This document shows, in pieces, positions 33,450-41,847 of a stretch of DNA of 64,000 bases. The stretch lies in the NCBI GenBank assembly GCA_963811605.1, contig CAWESA010000022.1, forward strand, positions 124,001 to 188,000. Reading direction: 5' to 3'. The stretch is from CAVQLX01 sp963811605. Lineage in GTDB: Bacteria > Desulfobacterota > Binatia > DP-6. How positions within the stretch are numbered: the first letter of the stretch is position 1; the number at the start of each line of letters is the position of its first letter. The translations under genes were made by a program, and so were the position numbers. The notes under the pieces were generated by a model. It searched no databases and was not told the DNA's origin. It worked only from the letters and a program-made list of their open reading frames with translations.

Positions 33450-34486
33450 CCCGCGAGACTGCCGCCCGCCGACAGCTCGTGCACGGCCTCCACCAGCGCG
33501 CGTGCGTGATCCACCGGGGTGCTCGGCAGGATGCCGTGCCCGAGGTTGAAGACGTGTCCCGGACGGCGCGCCGCCTGCGCCAGGATGGCGGCGACGCGTC
33601 GCCGGATCTCCGGGATCGGGGCCAGCAGCGCCGTCGGATCGAGGTTGCCCTGGATGGCGACGTCGTGGCCGATTCGCGCCCAGGCGGCGTCGAGGTCGAT
33701 GCGCCAGTCGACCCCGATGACGTCGCCGCCAGCCGCCCGCATGGACTCGAGCAGGCCGGCGGTGCCGGTGCCGAAGTAGATCACCGGGACGCCCGGCGTG
33801 AGGCCGCGCACCAGCGCCTGCACGTGCGGCAGCACGTGTGTCCGGTAGTCGCCGGGGGACAGGCAGCCGATCCAGCTGTCGAACAGCTGCACGGCCTCGG
33901 CACCGGCGGCGATCTGGGCATTCAGGTATGCCGACACCGCGCGTGCCAGCCGGCCCAGCAGCGCCCGCCAGGCCCCCGGATCGGTGAAGAGGAAGCGCTT
34001 GGTGGCGGCCCAGTCGTCGGAGCCGCCGCCCTCGACGAGATACGATGCCAGGGTGAACGGCGCGCCCGCGAAGCCGATCAGCGGCACCTCGGGGCGCAGC
34101 GCGGCGCGCGCGCGTCGCACCGCCTCGTACACGAAGTCGAGCGCCGCCGGATCGACCTCGCCGAGCCGGTCCACGTCGGCGGCCGTCCGGACCGGACGGT
34201 GGATCACCGGTCCGTTGCCCTTGGCGAACTCGAGGCCGACGCCGAGGGGCTCCAGGATCAGCAGGATGTCGGAGAAGATGATGGCGGCGTCGACGCCCAG
34301 CTGCTCGACCGCCATGACCGTCACCTCGGCGGCGGCATCCGGCGTCTTGCAGAGCTCGAGGAACCCGAGCTTCTCCCGGATGGCGCGATACTCCGGCTGG
34401 TAGCGTCCCGCCTGCCGCATGAGCCACACCGGCGTGTACGGCGTGACCTCGCGGCGGCACGCGGCGAGGAACGGCGGGAGCCCCAC
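33446..34486 (-). CDS. hemE: Uroporphyrinogen decarboxylase
   Basis: Converts uroporphyrinogen III to coproporphyrinogen III by removing four carboxyl groups. About 346 residues from the chosen GTG at 34486. TPVWLMRQAGRYQPEYR, the IIFSDILLILEPLGVGLEF strand with the substrate-binding Asp, IGFAGAPFTLASYLVEGG, and FNLGHGILPSTPVDHARALV are complete. The GTG at 34486 fits the family N-terminus; TTGCGT with a TAGCTC box lies 30 bases before it. It opens the hemE-hemH-hemY operon. The oxygen-dependent or -independent coproporphyrinogen step must be coded elsewhere. Confidence 0.94.
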   Translation of the reverse strand: MGLPPFLAACRREVTPYTPVWLMRQAGRYQPEYRAIREKLGFLELCKTPDAAAEVTVMAVEQLGVDAAIIFSDILLILEPLGVGLEFAKGNGPVIHRPVRTAADVDRLGEVDPAALDFVYEAVRRARAALRPEVPLIGFAGAPFTLASYLVEGGGSDDWAATKRFLFTDPGAWRALLGRLARAVSAYLNAQIAAGAEAVQLFDSWIGCLSPGDYRTHVLPHVQALVRGLTPGVPVIYFGTGTAGLLESMRAAGGDVIGVDWRIDLDAAWARIGHDVAIQGNLDPTALLAPIPEIRRRVAAILAQAARRPGHVFNLGHGILPSTPVDHARALVEAVHELSAGGSLAG

Positions 34487-34587
34487 GCGGGGAGAGCTAT
34501 GCGAAGGGATGGGGGGACGCAAGATTCGGTGTCGGGCAAGCGCGGCCTGCGGAGAACGGGGCTTGCGGATGCCTGCCGAGCCAGGCC

Positions 34588-35556
34588 ATGAAGAGGGCGG
34601 GGTTCTCGAGCCGGGAGCGTACAGTGGTGGGGGTAGCTGGAAGATTCGGCATCGTGGCATGGTCGGGCGTCGGGGCGCTCGCCGGGGCGCTCGCCGTGTC
34701 CGGGTGCGCGACCCGTGCCGATCTGCTGCAGCAGGAGCGCAAGCTCTCCGGCATGATCGAGCAGCAATCGCGATCGCTGGATGCGCTCAAGCGCGACATC
34801 GAGGCGATGCGCGAGGAGCGGGTCCCGCGCGGCTCTGCCGGCTCGACCAGGCCGCTCGCGAAGACGCCGGCTCGGCCACGGGAGAAGATGGCCGACCAGC
34901 CCGCCCCGCCCGCTTCCACGCTCGCGCCGGACCAGCCCATCGGCCAGACCCTGGCGCCCGACGCCGCCGCGACGGATCAGGCGCAGCCGTCCCCTGCGCC
35001 CTCCGACACCGTGGTCGCCGCGGTGCCGTCCGCGCCCGCCGCGGCCCCGCCGCCGTCCGGCGCCCAGCCGGCGGGCGTCACCGCCGGCAGCCCGTCCACC
35101 GGTGCGGCCCGGGAAGCGGTGGACGAGGACTGGAAGCGCGAGGTGGCGCAGGACCGTGCCGTCGCCATCGCCACGGGCGCGCCGGAGCGCGCGCAGTACG
35201 TCAAGTCGCTCGAGGGCCTCGCGAAGGGTGACTGCGCGAAAGCGATCCCCGGCTTGAGGGCGGTGTCCGCCAACTCGAAGGGATCGCCGCTGAGCGACAA
35301 CGCGATATACTGGCAGGCGCGCTGCCTGGCCGCGCGCGGCGACGATCACAAGGCCGTCACGCGGCTCAACGAGGTGGTGGTCCGCTATCCGAAGAGCGAC
35401 AAGGCGCCGGCGGCGCTGTGGGAGCAGGGCCAGCTGCAGCTCCGGTCGGGAAGTGGTTCGGCCGCTCGCGCCACCTTCGCGCGCCTGATCCGCGACTATC
35501 CGGCGTCCGCGGAGGCAGGCCGGGCGCGCCGCAAGCTGGCCGAGATCCCCGATTAG
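34588..35556 (+). CDS. Lipoprotein with coiled coil and TPR domain, CpoB/YbgF-like
   Basis: 322 residues. A basic/hydrophobic start leads to a lipobox, LAVSGC, so the protein is probably anchored in a membrane, facing the periplasm. A coiled coil follows (LLQQERKLSGMIEQQSRSLD and further to about residue 80), then a Pro/Ala linker of about 100 residues, then a TPR-type domain (about residues 205-320; DNAIYWQARCLAARGDDHKA, VVRYPKSDKAPAALWEQG). This is the layout of CpoB, which links peptidoglycan synthesis with Tol-Pal constriction. No tol genes are adjacent, so the call is by architecture only. Divergent from hemE. Confidence 0.78.
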   Translation: MKRAGFSSRERTVVGVAGRFGIVAWSGVGALAGALAVSGCATRADLLQQERKLSGMIEQQSRSLDALKRDIEAMREERVPRGSAGSTRPLAKTPARPREKMADQPAPPASTLAPDQPIGQTLAPDAAATDQAQPSPAPSDTVVAAVPSAPAAAPPPSGAQPAGVTAGSPSTGAAREAVDEDWKREVAQDRAVAIATGAPERAQYVKSLEGLAKGDCAKAIPGLRAVSANSKGSPLSDNAIYWQARCLAARGDDHKAVTRLNEVVVRYPKSDKAPAALWEQGQLQLRSGSGSAARATFARLIRDYPASAEAGRARRKLAEIPD

Positions 35557-36383
35557 GCCCGGGGCGGCTGGCTCCGCACCAGCGCCGCCGCGCGCGCGGC
35601 GATCAACGCGGCGAGGGGTCCCAGCTTCGGCGGCGACGGCTCCAGCCTCGGGTGCACGTCGTGTGCCTCCAGCGCCTCGGAGCACACGGGTCCGATCGAG
35701 ACCACGACCGTGCGCGCGAGGCCGTCGACGAGCGCTGCGTGATCCGGAGCGACGCGAAACAGGTGCTCCACCTGCACGGCGCTGGTGAACACCGCGACGT
35801 CGAAGTCGCCCCGGATGAGGCCCGCCGCCGCGTCCACGAGAGGTCGCGTGTCCTCGGGCAGCGCCCAGCGGTAGACGGGCACGCGCAGGACATGCAGGCC
35901 GCGCGCCTCGATGGCGTGAACGAGCACGAGCGGCGGGACGCCGTACTCCTGCACCGCCACGACGCTGCCCGGCCCGAGCCCGAGGCCGTCGAGCACCGCG
36001 AGCGCTTCGCGCCAGGTGTGCGGCGCGGGCACCGGCAGGGCGCCGGCCACCCCGAGATCGCGCAGCGCCGCCAGCGGCTTCGGTCCCCGCGCCACCACCG
36101 GCACGCGTCCGAGCGCCGCGAGCAGTCGCGGAGCAGCGTCCCCGACGGCCGCGGCCAGCGCGCGTGTTCCCACCCCGGTGAGCAGCACGACGGCGGCGAC
36201 CTCGTCGCGATCGAGACGTTCGACGAGCTCACGCGCCGCCGGGCTGTCGGACAGCGTCATCTCGCGCAGGGCGGGCGCGCTCGTCACGCTGGCCCCATGG
36301 CGCCCGAGCAGGGTCGCCAGCTCCTCCGCGCGGCGCGCCTCGAAGGCCACCACACGGATCCCCTCGAGCGTACCCGCCGCCAT
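35553..36383 (-). CDS. hemD: Uroporphyrinogen-III synthase
   Basis: Cyclises hydroxymethylbilane to uroporphyrinogen III with inversion of ring D. 276 residues, two HUP-like domains: LEGIRVVAFEARRAEELATL, VVLLTGVGTRALAAAVG, the hinge to GSVVAVQEYGVPPLVLVHAI, VAVFTSAVQVEHLFRV, and VVVSIGPVCSEALEAHDV. The family is poorly conserved but the FTSA.Q..HL and S.GP..S..L pattern is diagnostic. hemC is not beside it. Its stop codon overlaps the convergent lipoprotein stop by two bases. TTGACA lies 30 bases before the ATG. Confidence 0.83.
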   Translation of the reverse strand: MAAGTLEGIRVVAFEARRAEELATLLGRHGASVTSAPALREMTLSDSPAARELVERLDRDEVAAVVLLTGVGTRALAAAVGDAAPRLLAALGRVPVVARGPKPLAALRDLGVAGALPVPAPHTWREALAVLDGLGLGPGSVVAVQEYGVPPLVLVHAIEARGLHVLRVPVYRWALPEDTRPLVDAAAGLIRGDFDVAVFTSAVQVEHLFRVAPDHAALVDGLARTVVVSIGPVCSEALEAHDVHPRLEPSPPKLGPLAALIAARAAALVRSQPPRA

Positions 36384-36413
36384 GCGGCCGACACTGGGGA
36401 GGCCTGGTGTACC

Positions 36414-36419
36414 TGTCAA
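36414..36419 (-). promoter_or_regulatory. TTGACA -35-like box of hemD
   Basis: A perfect TTGACA on the minus strand, 30 bases ahead of the hemD ATG (36383). A -10 at the usual spacing (CAGTGT at 36391-36396) is poor. The position implies a transcript starting at or next to the start codon. It is the same geometry as at 48271, 48904, 55265 and 22296. Confidence 0.35.
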
Positions 36420-36480
36420 CTCCGGCCACCCCTCGGGCGCGGAACTGGCGATCGACGTGATCGGCGGATAGACTGCCGGT

Positions 36481-36675
36481 ATGCGGAACGTCCGCTGCCC
36501 GACCTGTCGCCGGGAGACGCCGTGGGCCGGCAACGAGCACCGGCCGTTCTGCTCCGAGCGCTGTAGGCTGGTCGATCTCGGGGCGTGGGTGGACGAGCGC
36601 TACCGCATCGCGGGCGAGCCGGTCTCGCCGGAGCCCGAGCTGCCCGGATCCGAGCGCGAGCGGGAGCGCTCCTAG
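36481..36675 (+). CDS. yacG: DNA gyrase inhibitor YacG, small zinc protein
   Basis: 64 residues with a Cys4 zinc site: VRCPTCRRETPW at residues 4-15 and RPFCSERCRLVDLGAWVDERY near 21-41, matching YacG including the SERC motif and the LGxWxxERYxIxG ending. YacG binds GyrB and limits gyrase activity. The acidic/basic tail (SPEPELPGSERERERS) is variable in the family. It lies two bases before the lpxA GTG and is probably co-transcribed with it. Confidence 0.92.
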   Translation: MRNVRCPTCRRETPWAGNEHRPFCSERCRLVDLGAWVDERYRIAGEPVSPEPELPGSERERERS

Positions 36676-36677
36676 GA

Positions 36678-37481
36678 GTGTCGATCCACCCCACCGCGGT
36701 GGTAGACGCCCGCGCCGAGGTGGACGCGACGGCGGAGATCGGTCCGTACGTCGTGATCGACGGGCCGGTCCGGATCGGTCAGCGGACCCGGGTCATGTCG
36801 CACGCGTTCCTCACCGGCGACACCTGGCTCGGGGCCGACAACGTCGTGCACCCGGGCGCGATCGTCGGTCACGAGCCGCAGGATCTCGCCTATCGCGGCG
36901 TGCCCACCGGGCTGCGCATCGGGGACCGCAACGTGATCCGGGAGCATGCCGAGATCCATCGCGCCACCCAGGAAGGGACGCTCACGATCGTCGGCTCCGA
37001 CAACTACCTCATGTCGCACGGGCATATCGCCCACAATTGCCGGGTGGGTGATCGGACCATCGTGTGCAGCGGCGCGCTGGTGGCGGGACACGCGGTCCTG
37101 GAGGACCAGGCCTTCGTGTCCGGCAACTGCGTCGTGCACCAGCACGTCCGCATCGGGCGGCTCGCCATCCTGCGTGGCCTGTCGCGCACCAGCCGCGACG
37201 TTCCGCCGTTCAGCATCATGGACGGCACGCACACGATCCGCGGGGTGAACCGGGTCGGGCTGCGGCGCTCGGGCTTCGATGCCGCCCGCATCCGCGCGCT
37301 GCATGCGGCGTTTCGCATCCTCTTCCGCACGCGGCTCAACCTGCGAGAGGCGGTCGCGCGCGTCGAGGCCGAGATCCACTCCCCCGACGTCGACGAGCTG
37401 CTGGCGTTCATCCGCGTCTCGAAGCGGGGTGTCGCCATGGGCCCGCGCGCAGCCTCGGCCGCCGACGACGTCGAGGAGTGA
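36678..37481 (+). CDS. lpxA: UDP-N-acetylglucosamine O-acyltransferase
   Basis: Adds the first acyl chain in lipid A synthesis. 267 residues of left-handed beta-helix hexapeptide repeats (for example HPTAVVDARAEVDATAEIG, GDNVVHPGA-type turns), with GHEPQDLAYRGVPTGLRIGD and the catalytic His region SHGHIAHNCRVGD, VPPFSIMDGTHTIRGVNRVG, and the C-terminal helical domain (RRSGFDAARIRALHAAFRIL). GTG start two bases after yacG. It is not in the usual lpxD-fabZ-lpxA-lpxB cluster, so a second copy elsewhere or a different acceptor sugar is possible. Confidence 0.85.
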   Translation: MSIHPTAVVDARAEVDATAEIGPYVVIDGPVRIGQRTRVMSHAFLTGDTWLGADNVVHPGAIVGHEPQDLAYRGVPTGLRIGDRNVIREHAEIHRATQEGTLTIVGSDNYLMSHGHIAHNCRVGDRTIVCSGALVAGHAVLEDQAFVSGNCVVHQHVRIGRLAILRGLSRTSRDVPPFSIMDGTHTIRGVNRVGLRRSGFDAARIRALHAAFRILFRTRLNLREAVARVEAEIHSPDVDELLAFIRVSKRGVAMGPRAASAADDVEE

Positions 37482-37572
37482 CGCGGACGTGAGGCGCCGC
37501 CGGCCCGCTCGTGCAGGCTGGCTGTCGGGTCGTCGAGGCCCGCGGACGATCCGCGAGGACCCGGGGGTCGTA

Positions 37573-37601
37573 TTGCAAGCCAGACCGCACCTCATTAGGG
37601 T
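37573..37601 (+). promoter_or_regulatory. Putative sigma-70-type promoter of the ccm operon
   Basis: TTGCAA at 37573-37578 and TAGGGT at 37596-37601, 17 bases apart. Transcription would start about 15 bases before the ccmE ATG. The 140-base gap after lpxA has no other candidate. Read by eye. Confidence 0.45.
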
Positions 37602-37622
37602 TCCCTGGACCACCGCCGCCGC

Positions 37623-38039
37623 ATGCTGAACAAACGTCGATTCCTGCTTGGAGCCTTGGTGATTGCTGCGGCGGTGTCCTACCTGGTCTACGCCGGCATT
37701 CGCACGACCTCGACCTACTACTTCGAGATGGACGAGTTCGTGGCCCGCAAGGCCTCGCACGACGGCGAGGATCTGCGCGTGAAGGGCTGGGTGCGCACGG
37801 GGACGATGCAGTGGGATCCCGCCACCAATCAGCTCGGCTTCGAGCTGGCGCGCAAGGACGGCAGCGAGCCCGTGCCGGTGGCCTACCGAGGTATCCTGCC
37901 GGACATGTTCGCGGAGGGTCGCGAGGTGGTGGTCGAGGGGCACTACGGCCAGGGTACCCTGACGGCGAAGCAGATCATGACGAGCTGCCCCTCCAAGTAC
38001 GAGCCGCAGAAGGAGTCCGGGCAGGGGGACCCCGCCTGA
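37623..38039 (+). CDS. ccmE: Cytochrome c maturation heme chaperone CcmE, CxxxY type
   Basis: Periplasmic heme carrier. 138 residues: basic start, one membrane anchor (FLLGALVIAAAVSYLVYAG), then the OB-fold (DGEDLRVKGWVRTGTMQWDP, VPVAYRGILPDMFAEGREVV, EGHYGQGTLTAKQIMTSC). In most bacteria heme attaches to a His in an HxxxY motif near the end; here the position is CPSKY, with Cys122 and Tyr126. Such Cys-type CcmE proteins are known in some archaea and sulfate reducers (variant System I). It opens the ccm operon, four bases before ccmF. Confidence 0.92.
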   Translation: MLNKRRFLLGALVIAAAVSYLVYAGIRTTSTYYFEMDEFVARKASHDGEDLRVKGWVRTGTMQWDPATNQLGFELARKDGSEPVPVAYRGILPDMFAEGREVVVEGHYGQGTLTAKQIMTSCPSKYEPQKESGQGDPA

Positions 38040-38043
38040 CGCC

Positions 38044-40032
38044 ATGCCGGAGCTCGGTCGCCTCGCCGTCTGTCTCGCGCTGATCTGCGGCGTCTTCGCG
38101 GTCGCGGCGTCCATCCGTGGTGCGCTGGCCCGTCGGCCCGAGGTGATCCGCGCTGGCGAGCATGCCGCCCTCGCCGTCTTCGGGCTGGTCGCCCTCGCGG
38201 TCGTCATCCTGCTGCGCGCGCTCCTGGCGCACGACTTCTCACTCGAGTACGTCGCCGCCTACTCGTCGAGCACGCTGCCGACGAACTATGTCGTGGCGGC
38301 GCTCTGGGGGGGGCAGAAGGGCTCGCTGCTCTTCTGGACGTTCATGCTGTCGCTCTTCACCACCCTGGTGCTGTGGCAGAACCGCGAGCGCAACCGCGAG
38401 CTCATGCCGTGGGTCACGGCCACCCTCATGACCGTGGCGGTCTTCTTCCTCGGCCTGGTCACCTTCATCACCGACCCGTTCGAGCGCCTGCCCACCCCCG
38501 CCCTCGAGGGCGCGGATCTGAACCCGCTGCTGCAGAACTACTGGATGATGATCCACCCGCCGTCGCTCTACACCGGCTACGTGAGCGCGTCGGTGCCCTT
38601 CGCGTTCGCCATCGCAGCGCTGGCGACCGGGCGGCTGGGCGACCAGTGGATCCGCTCGACCCGGCGGTGGGCGTTGTTCTCGTGGTTCTTCCTGAGCCTC
38701 GGCAACCTCTTCGGCGCCATGTGGGCATACGAGGTGCTCGGCTGGGGCGGCTACTGGGCATGGGATCCGGTCGAGAACGCGGCGTTCATGCCGTGGCTCG
38801 TGTCCACCGCGTTCCTGCACTCGGTCATGATCCAGGAGAAGAAGGACATGCTCCGCGTCTGGAACATGGTCCTCGTGCTGCTCACCTTCGCGCTCACCAT
38901 CTTCGGCACGTTCCTCACCCGCAGCGGTGTGATCTCGTCGGTGCACTCGTTCACGCAATCGGGCCTGGGCCCCTTCTTCATCGGATTTCTCCTGGTCGTG
39001 CTGCTGGTGGCGGGCGGCCTGGTCGTCTACCGGCTCCCGGAGCTGCGCACGGCGGGAACGATCGAGTCGTTCTTCTCGCGCGAGGCGGCGTTCCTCTTCA
39101 ACAACCTGGTGCTGGTCGGGATCGCCTTCGCCGTGTTCTGGGGAACGGTGTTCCCGGTCATCTCCGAGTGGGTGCGCGGTGTGAAGATCACCGTCGGGCC
39201 GCCGTTCTTCAACCGCGTGAACGCGCCCCTCGGCATCGCCCTGCTCTTCCTCATGGGGATCGGGCCGGTGATCGCGTGGCGGCGGGCGTCGCCGCGCAAC
39301 CTGTGGCGCGCGTTCGCCGTCCCGGTCGGGGCGGCGCTGGTGGGCGGCCTCGGCATGCTCGCCGCCGGCATGCCGTTCGGCGGCGCGTGGCTCACGTTCG
39401 TCGGCGGGGTCTTCGCCACGGGCACCATCCTGCAGGAGTTCTGGCGCGGGATGCGCGCGCGCCAGGCGCTCCTGCACGAGACCGCGCCGCGCGCGCTCGG
39501 GCGCCTGGTCGGGAAGAATCGCCGGCGCTACGGCGGCTACATCGTCCACATCGGGATCGTCTGCATGTTCACCGGCATCGCCGCGTCCAGCATGTTCCGC
39601 ACCGAGGTCCAGCAGACGATGAAGCCGGGCGACGAGGTGGCGGTGGGCCGCTACACGCTGCGCTACGACAGCATCGAGACGCAGGAGGACGGTCACGTCC
39701 AGCGCCTCATGGCGGTGCTGCCGGTGTTCGTGGCCGGCCAGCAGATCGACACGCTCAAGCCGGAGAAGCGCTTCTACAAGAAGCCGAAGCAGCCGACCAC
39801 CGAGGTCGCGAACCGCTCGACGCTGCGCGAGGATCTCTACGTCGTGCTGGGGTCGTACGACCAGCAGACGAAGCTCGTCACCATCCAGGCGTACGTGAAC
39901 CCGCTCGTGGTGTGGATCTGGATCGGCGGCCTCATCCTCGCTCTCGGCACCGGGGTAGCGGTCTGGCCCACCGCCGCGGAGCGCGAGGTGCGCGTGCTCG
40001 CCTCCGGGGCGGCGCGCGCCGCCGCCGAGTGA
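38044..40032 (+). CDS. ccmF: Cytochrome c heme lyase subunit CcmF
   Basis: Integral membrane protein that takes heme from CcmE and, with CcmH, joins it to apocytochrome c. 662 residues with about 14-15 hydrophobic segments. The WWD heme-handling motif is WGGYWAWDPVENAAFMPWL at about residues 233-251, and nearby loops contain the conserved HPPSLYTGYV and FFLSLGNLFGAMWAYE. The C-terminal periplasmic domain (GRYTLRYDSIETQEDGHVQR) and a final membrane helix follow. Coupled to ccmH by a stop/start overlap or a very short gap. Confidence 0.95.
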   Translation: MPELGRLAVCLALICGVFAVAASIRGALARRPEVIRAGEHAALAVFGLVALAVVILLRALLAHDFSLEYVAAYSSSTLPTNYVVAALWGGQKGSLLFWTFMLSLFTTLVLWQNRERNRELMPWVTATLMTVAVFFLGLVTFITDPFERLPTPALEGADLNPLLQNYWMMIHPPSLYTGYVSASVPFAFAIAALATGRLGDQWIRSTRRWALFSWFFLSLGNLFGAMWAYEVLGWGGYWAWDPVENAAFMPWLVSTAFLHSVMIQEKKDMLRVWNMVLVLLTFALTIFGTFLTRSGVISSVHSFTQSGLGPFFIGFLLVVLLVAGGLVVYRLPELRTAGTIESFFSREAAFLFNNLVLVGIAFAVFWGTVFPVISEWVRGVKITVGPPFFNRVNAPLGIALLFLMGIGPVIAWRRASPRNLWRAFAVPVGAALVGGLGMLAAGMPFGGAWLTFVGGVFATGTILQEFWRGMRARQALLHETAPRALGRLVGKNRRRYGGYIVHIGIVCMFTGIAASSMFRTEVQQTMKPGDEVAVGRYTLRYDSIETQEDGHVQRLMAVLPVFVAGQQIDTLKPEKRFYKKPKQPTTEVANRSTLREDLYVVLGSYDQQTKLVTIQAYVNPLVVWIWIGGLILALGTGVAVWPTAAEREVRVLASGAARAAAE

Positions 40033-40040
40033 GCGGCCGG

Positions 40041-40493
40041 ATGCGAGCGGCAGCCGCGCTGCTGCTGGCGCTCGCGTGCGCGCCGTCCCTGGCGGTCGCG
40101 GCCACGCAGCAGGAGGTCGAGGAGGCGCTCACCTGCCAGTGTGGGTGCGGGCTCACCGTCCACTCCTGCAACCACCTCAACTGCGGCTCCGGTGAGCCGA
40201 TGAAGGCGGAGATCCGGCAACGGCTCGGACAGGGCGAGAGCAAGGAGCAGATCCTCGACGCCTTCAAGGCGCGCTACGGGGAGAAGGTGCTGTCCGCACC
40301 CACGTTCCAGGGGTTCAACTGGCTCGCGTGGTTGACGCCGTTCGCGGCCATCCTGGCGGCCGCCACGATGCTCGTGGTGACGGTCCGGCGGCGGGTGCGG
40401 TCGACCGCCGCCGTCGTGCGGCCCGAGTCCGGCGCCACGCCCGCGTTGCGCGCCCGGCTCGCACGCGAGCTCGACGACCTCGACCGGGAGTAG
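40041..40493 (+). CDS. ccmH: CcmH-like cytochrome c biogenesis protein with CxCxC motif
   Basis: 150 residues: signal peptide (MRAAAALLLALACAPSLAVA), a small helical domain beginning EVEEALTCQCGCGLTVHSC, and a membrane anchor near residues 92-112 (LAWLTPFAAILAAATMLVVT). Classical CcmH/CcmL has an LRCxxC redox site; here it is LTCQCGC followed by two more Cys (43 and 48), as seen in some deltaproteobacterial and archaeal relatives. ATG 40041 is chosen because it opens the signal peptide; an in-frame GTG at 40029 overlapping the ccmF stop is equally possible. Confidence 0.83.
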   Translation: MRAAAALLLALACAPSLAVAATQQEVEEALTCQCGCGLTVHSCNHLNCGSGEPMKAEIRQRLGQGESKEQILDAFKARYGEKVLSAPTFQGFNWLAWLTPFAAILAAATMLVVTVRRRVRSTAAVVRPESGATPALRARLARELDDLDRE

Positions 40494-40504
40494 GCCGTAC
40501 CGGC

Positions 40505-40801
40505 ATGGCGCCCGTCACCATCGCCGTGTTCGTGCTCGGCGCCGTCCTGGTCGCCCTGGTGTCCTTCTTCGTCGCGGCGCCGCTCTTCCGGGCGCCGGAG
40601 ATCGTGCCGCCGGAGGCCGAGCCCGGGGTGCGCGAGCGCTGGGAGCGGCAGAAGCGCCAGGCGCTCGCGGCGATCAAGGAGCTGGAGCTGGACCATCAGA
40701 TGGGTAAGGTGTCCGACGACGACCTCGCGATGATGCGAGAGCGCTTCGAGACGCAGGCCCTGGAAGCGATGGCGGCGCTCGAGCGGGAGGGCAGGGCGTG
40801 A
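40505..40801 (+). CDS. CcmI-like small membrane protein
   Basis: 98 residues: one membrane segment (TIAVFVLGAVLVALVSFFVAA) followed by a charged helical region (ERWERQKRQALAAIKELELD, then MGKVSDDDLAMMRERFETQA). The pattern of anchor, ...KREALxAIKELELDxxxGKxSxxDY/L... matches the short N-terminal CcmI/CycH family, which presents apocytochrome to CcmFH. The longer TPR part of true CcmI is missing. It sits 11 bases after ccmH, and its TGA overlaps the next GTG. Confidence 0.78.
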   Translation: MAPVTIAVFVLGAVLVALVSFFVAAPLFRAPEIVPPEAEPGVRERWERQKRQALAAIKELELDHQMGKVSDDDLAMMRERFETQALEAMAALEREGRA

Positions 40802-41121
40802 TCACGATCGATCAGTTCCGGGAGCTGGAGCTCAAGGTGGGCACCGTCAGCGCGGCGGAGCCGCATCCCAACGCCGATCGCCTGGTGGTCTTGCGCGTCG
40901 ACCTGGGTGGCGGCGAGGAGCGGCAGATCGTCGCCGGCATCCGCGCCCACTATGCGCCCGAGACGCTCGTCGGCCGCCAGATCGTGGTGGTGAGCAACCT
41001 CGAGCCGGCGACGCTGCGCGGCGTGGAGAGCCAGGGCATGCTCCTGGCGGCATCGAGCGGCGATCGGGTGGTGCTCATGCGACCCGACGAGCCCGTCGTG
41101 CCCGGCTCGGTGGTGCGCTAG
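40798..41121 (+). CDS. tRNA-binding (EMAP/MetRS-beta-type OB-fold) domain protein
   Basis: 107 residues: FRELELKVGTVSAAEPHPNA, RLVVLRVDLGGGEERQIVAG, YAPETLVGRQIVVVSNLEPA and GVESQGMLLAASS are the OB-fold found at the C-terminus of methionyl-tRNA synthetase and in the chaperone-like CsaA. Alone it may be a tRNA-binding factor or chaperone. The GTG start overlaps the CcmI-like gene by four bases, so it is embedded in the ccm operon though it has no known cytochrome role. Confidence 0.86.
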   Translation: MITIDQFRELELKVGTVSAAEPHPNADRLVVLRVDLGGGEERQIVAGIRAHYAPETLVGRQIVVVSNLEPATLRGVESQGMLLAASSGDRVVLMRPDEPVVPGSVVR

Positions 41122-41133
41122 GAGCTCCCGGCG

Positions 41134-41847
41134 TTGACCGGACCTCCCATCGTCGCGCGCGGCCTGCGACGCGACTTCGCCGGTGTGCCGGTGCTCACCG
41201 GCGTCGACCTGACGGTCGAGGCGGGCGAGGTGGTCGTCCTGCTGGGCTCGAACGGCGCGGGCAAGACCACGCTGCTGCGCGTGCTCGCCACCCTGCTCCG
41301 TCCGAGCAGCGGCACGCTGGCGCTCTTCGGCGAGGATGCGAGCCGCCGCCCGCCGCCCGCGCGCCGCCGGATCGGCCACGTCGGGCACGAGAGCGCGTGC
41401 TACCCCGATCTGACGGGGCGCGAGAACCTCGAGTTTCATGCCGAGCTGCACGGCGTGCCGGATGCGCCGGCTCGCATCGCCGACCTGCTGCGCTGGGCGG
41501 GCCTCGAGGGCGCCGCCCGCCGCCCGGTGCGCGTTTACTCGCGTGGCATGGTGCAGCGCCTGGCGCTGGCGCGTGCGCTCCTGCACGACCCCGGGCTGCT
41601 CCTGCTCGACGAGCCGTTCAGCGGACTGGATCCGGCCGCGGTGACGCGGCTCGAGACCCTGCTCGGCGGCCTCCGCCGCTCGGGGCACGCCGTCGTGCTC
41701 AGCACGCACGACCTCGACCGCGTGGCCGCGGTGGCGACCCGCGTCGCGATGCTGCACCGGGGCTCTATCGCGTGGGCGCGGGAGGGGCCGTCGGAAGCCG
41801 TCGTGCTGGCTGCGGCGTACGAGGCCGTGGTCAGGGGGCGAGCGTGA
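41134..41847 (+). CDS. ccmA: Cytochrome c maturation ABC transporter ATP-binding protein CcmA
   Basis: Powers release of holo-CcmE from the CcmC/CcmD complex. 237 residues with a TTG start: Walker A VVLLGSNGAGKTTLLRVLAT, the Q-loop replaced by HVGHESACYPDLTGREN, signature VYSRGMVQRLALARALLHDP, Walker B GLLLLDEPFSGLD, and the switch His in VVLSTHDLD. ABC signature and D-loop are intact. It lies between the tRNA-binding gene and ccmB, whose start overlaps its stop by one base (TGATG). Confidence 0.9.
   Translation: MTGPPIVARGLRRDFAGVPVLTGVDLTVEAGEVVVLLGSNGAGKTTLLRVLATLLRPSSGTLALFGEDASRRPPPARRRIGHVGHESACYPDLTGRENLEFHAELHGVPDAPARIADLLRWAGLEGAARRPVRVYSRGMVQRLALARALLHDPGLLLLDEPFSGLDPAAVTRLETLLGGLRRSGHAVVLSTHDLDRVAAVATRVAMLHRGSIAWAREGPSEAVVLAAAYEAVVRGRA

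Noticed and set aside
38239..39696. Long minus-strand frame opposite ccmF
   Set aside because: Highly charged, low-complexity translation mirroring the membrane protein on the other strand; ccmF is clearly the gene.
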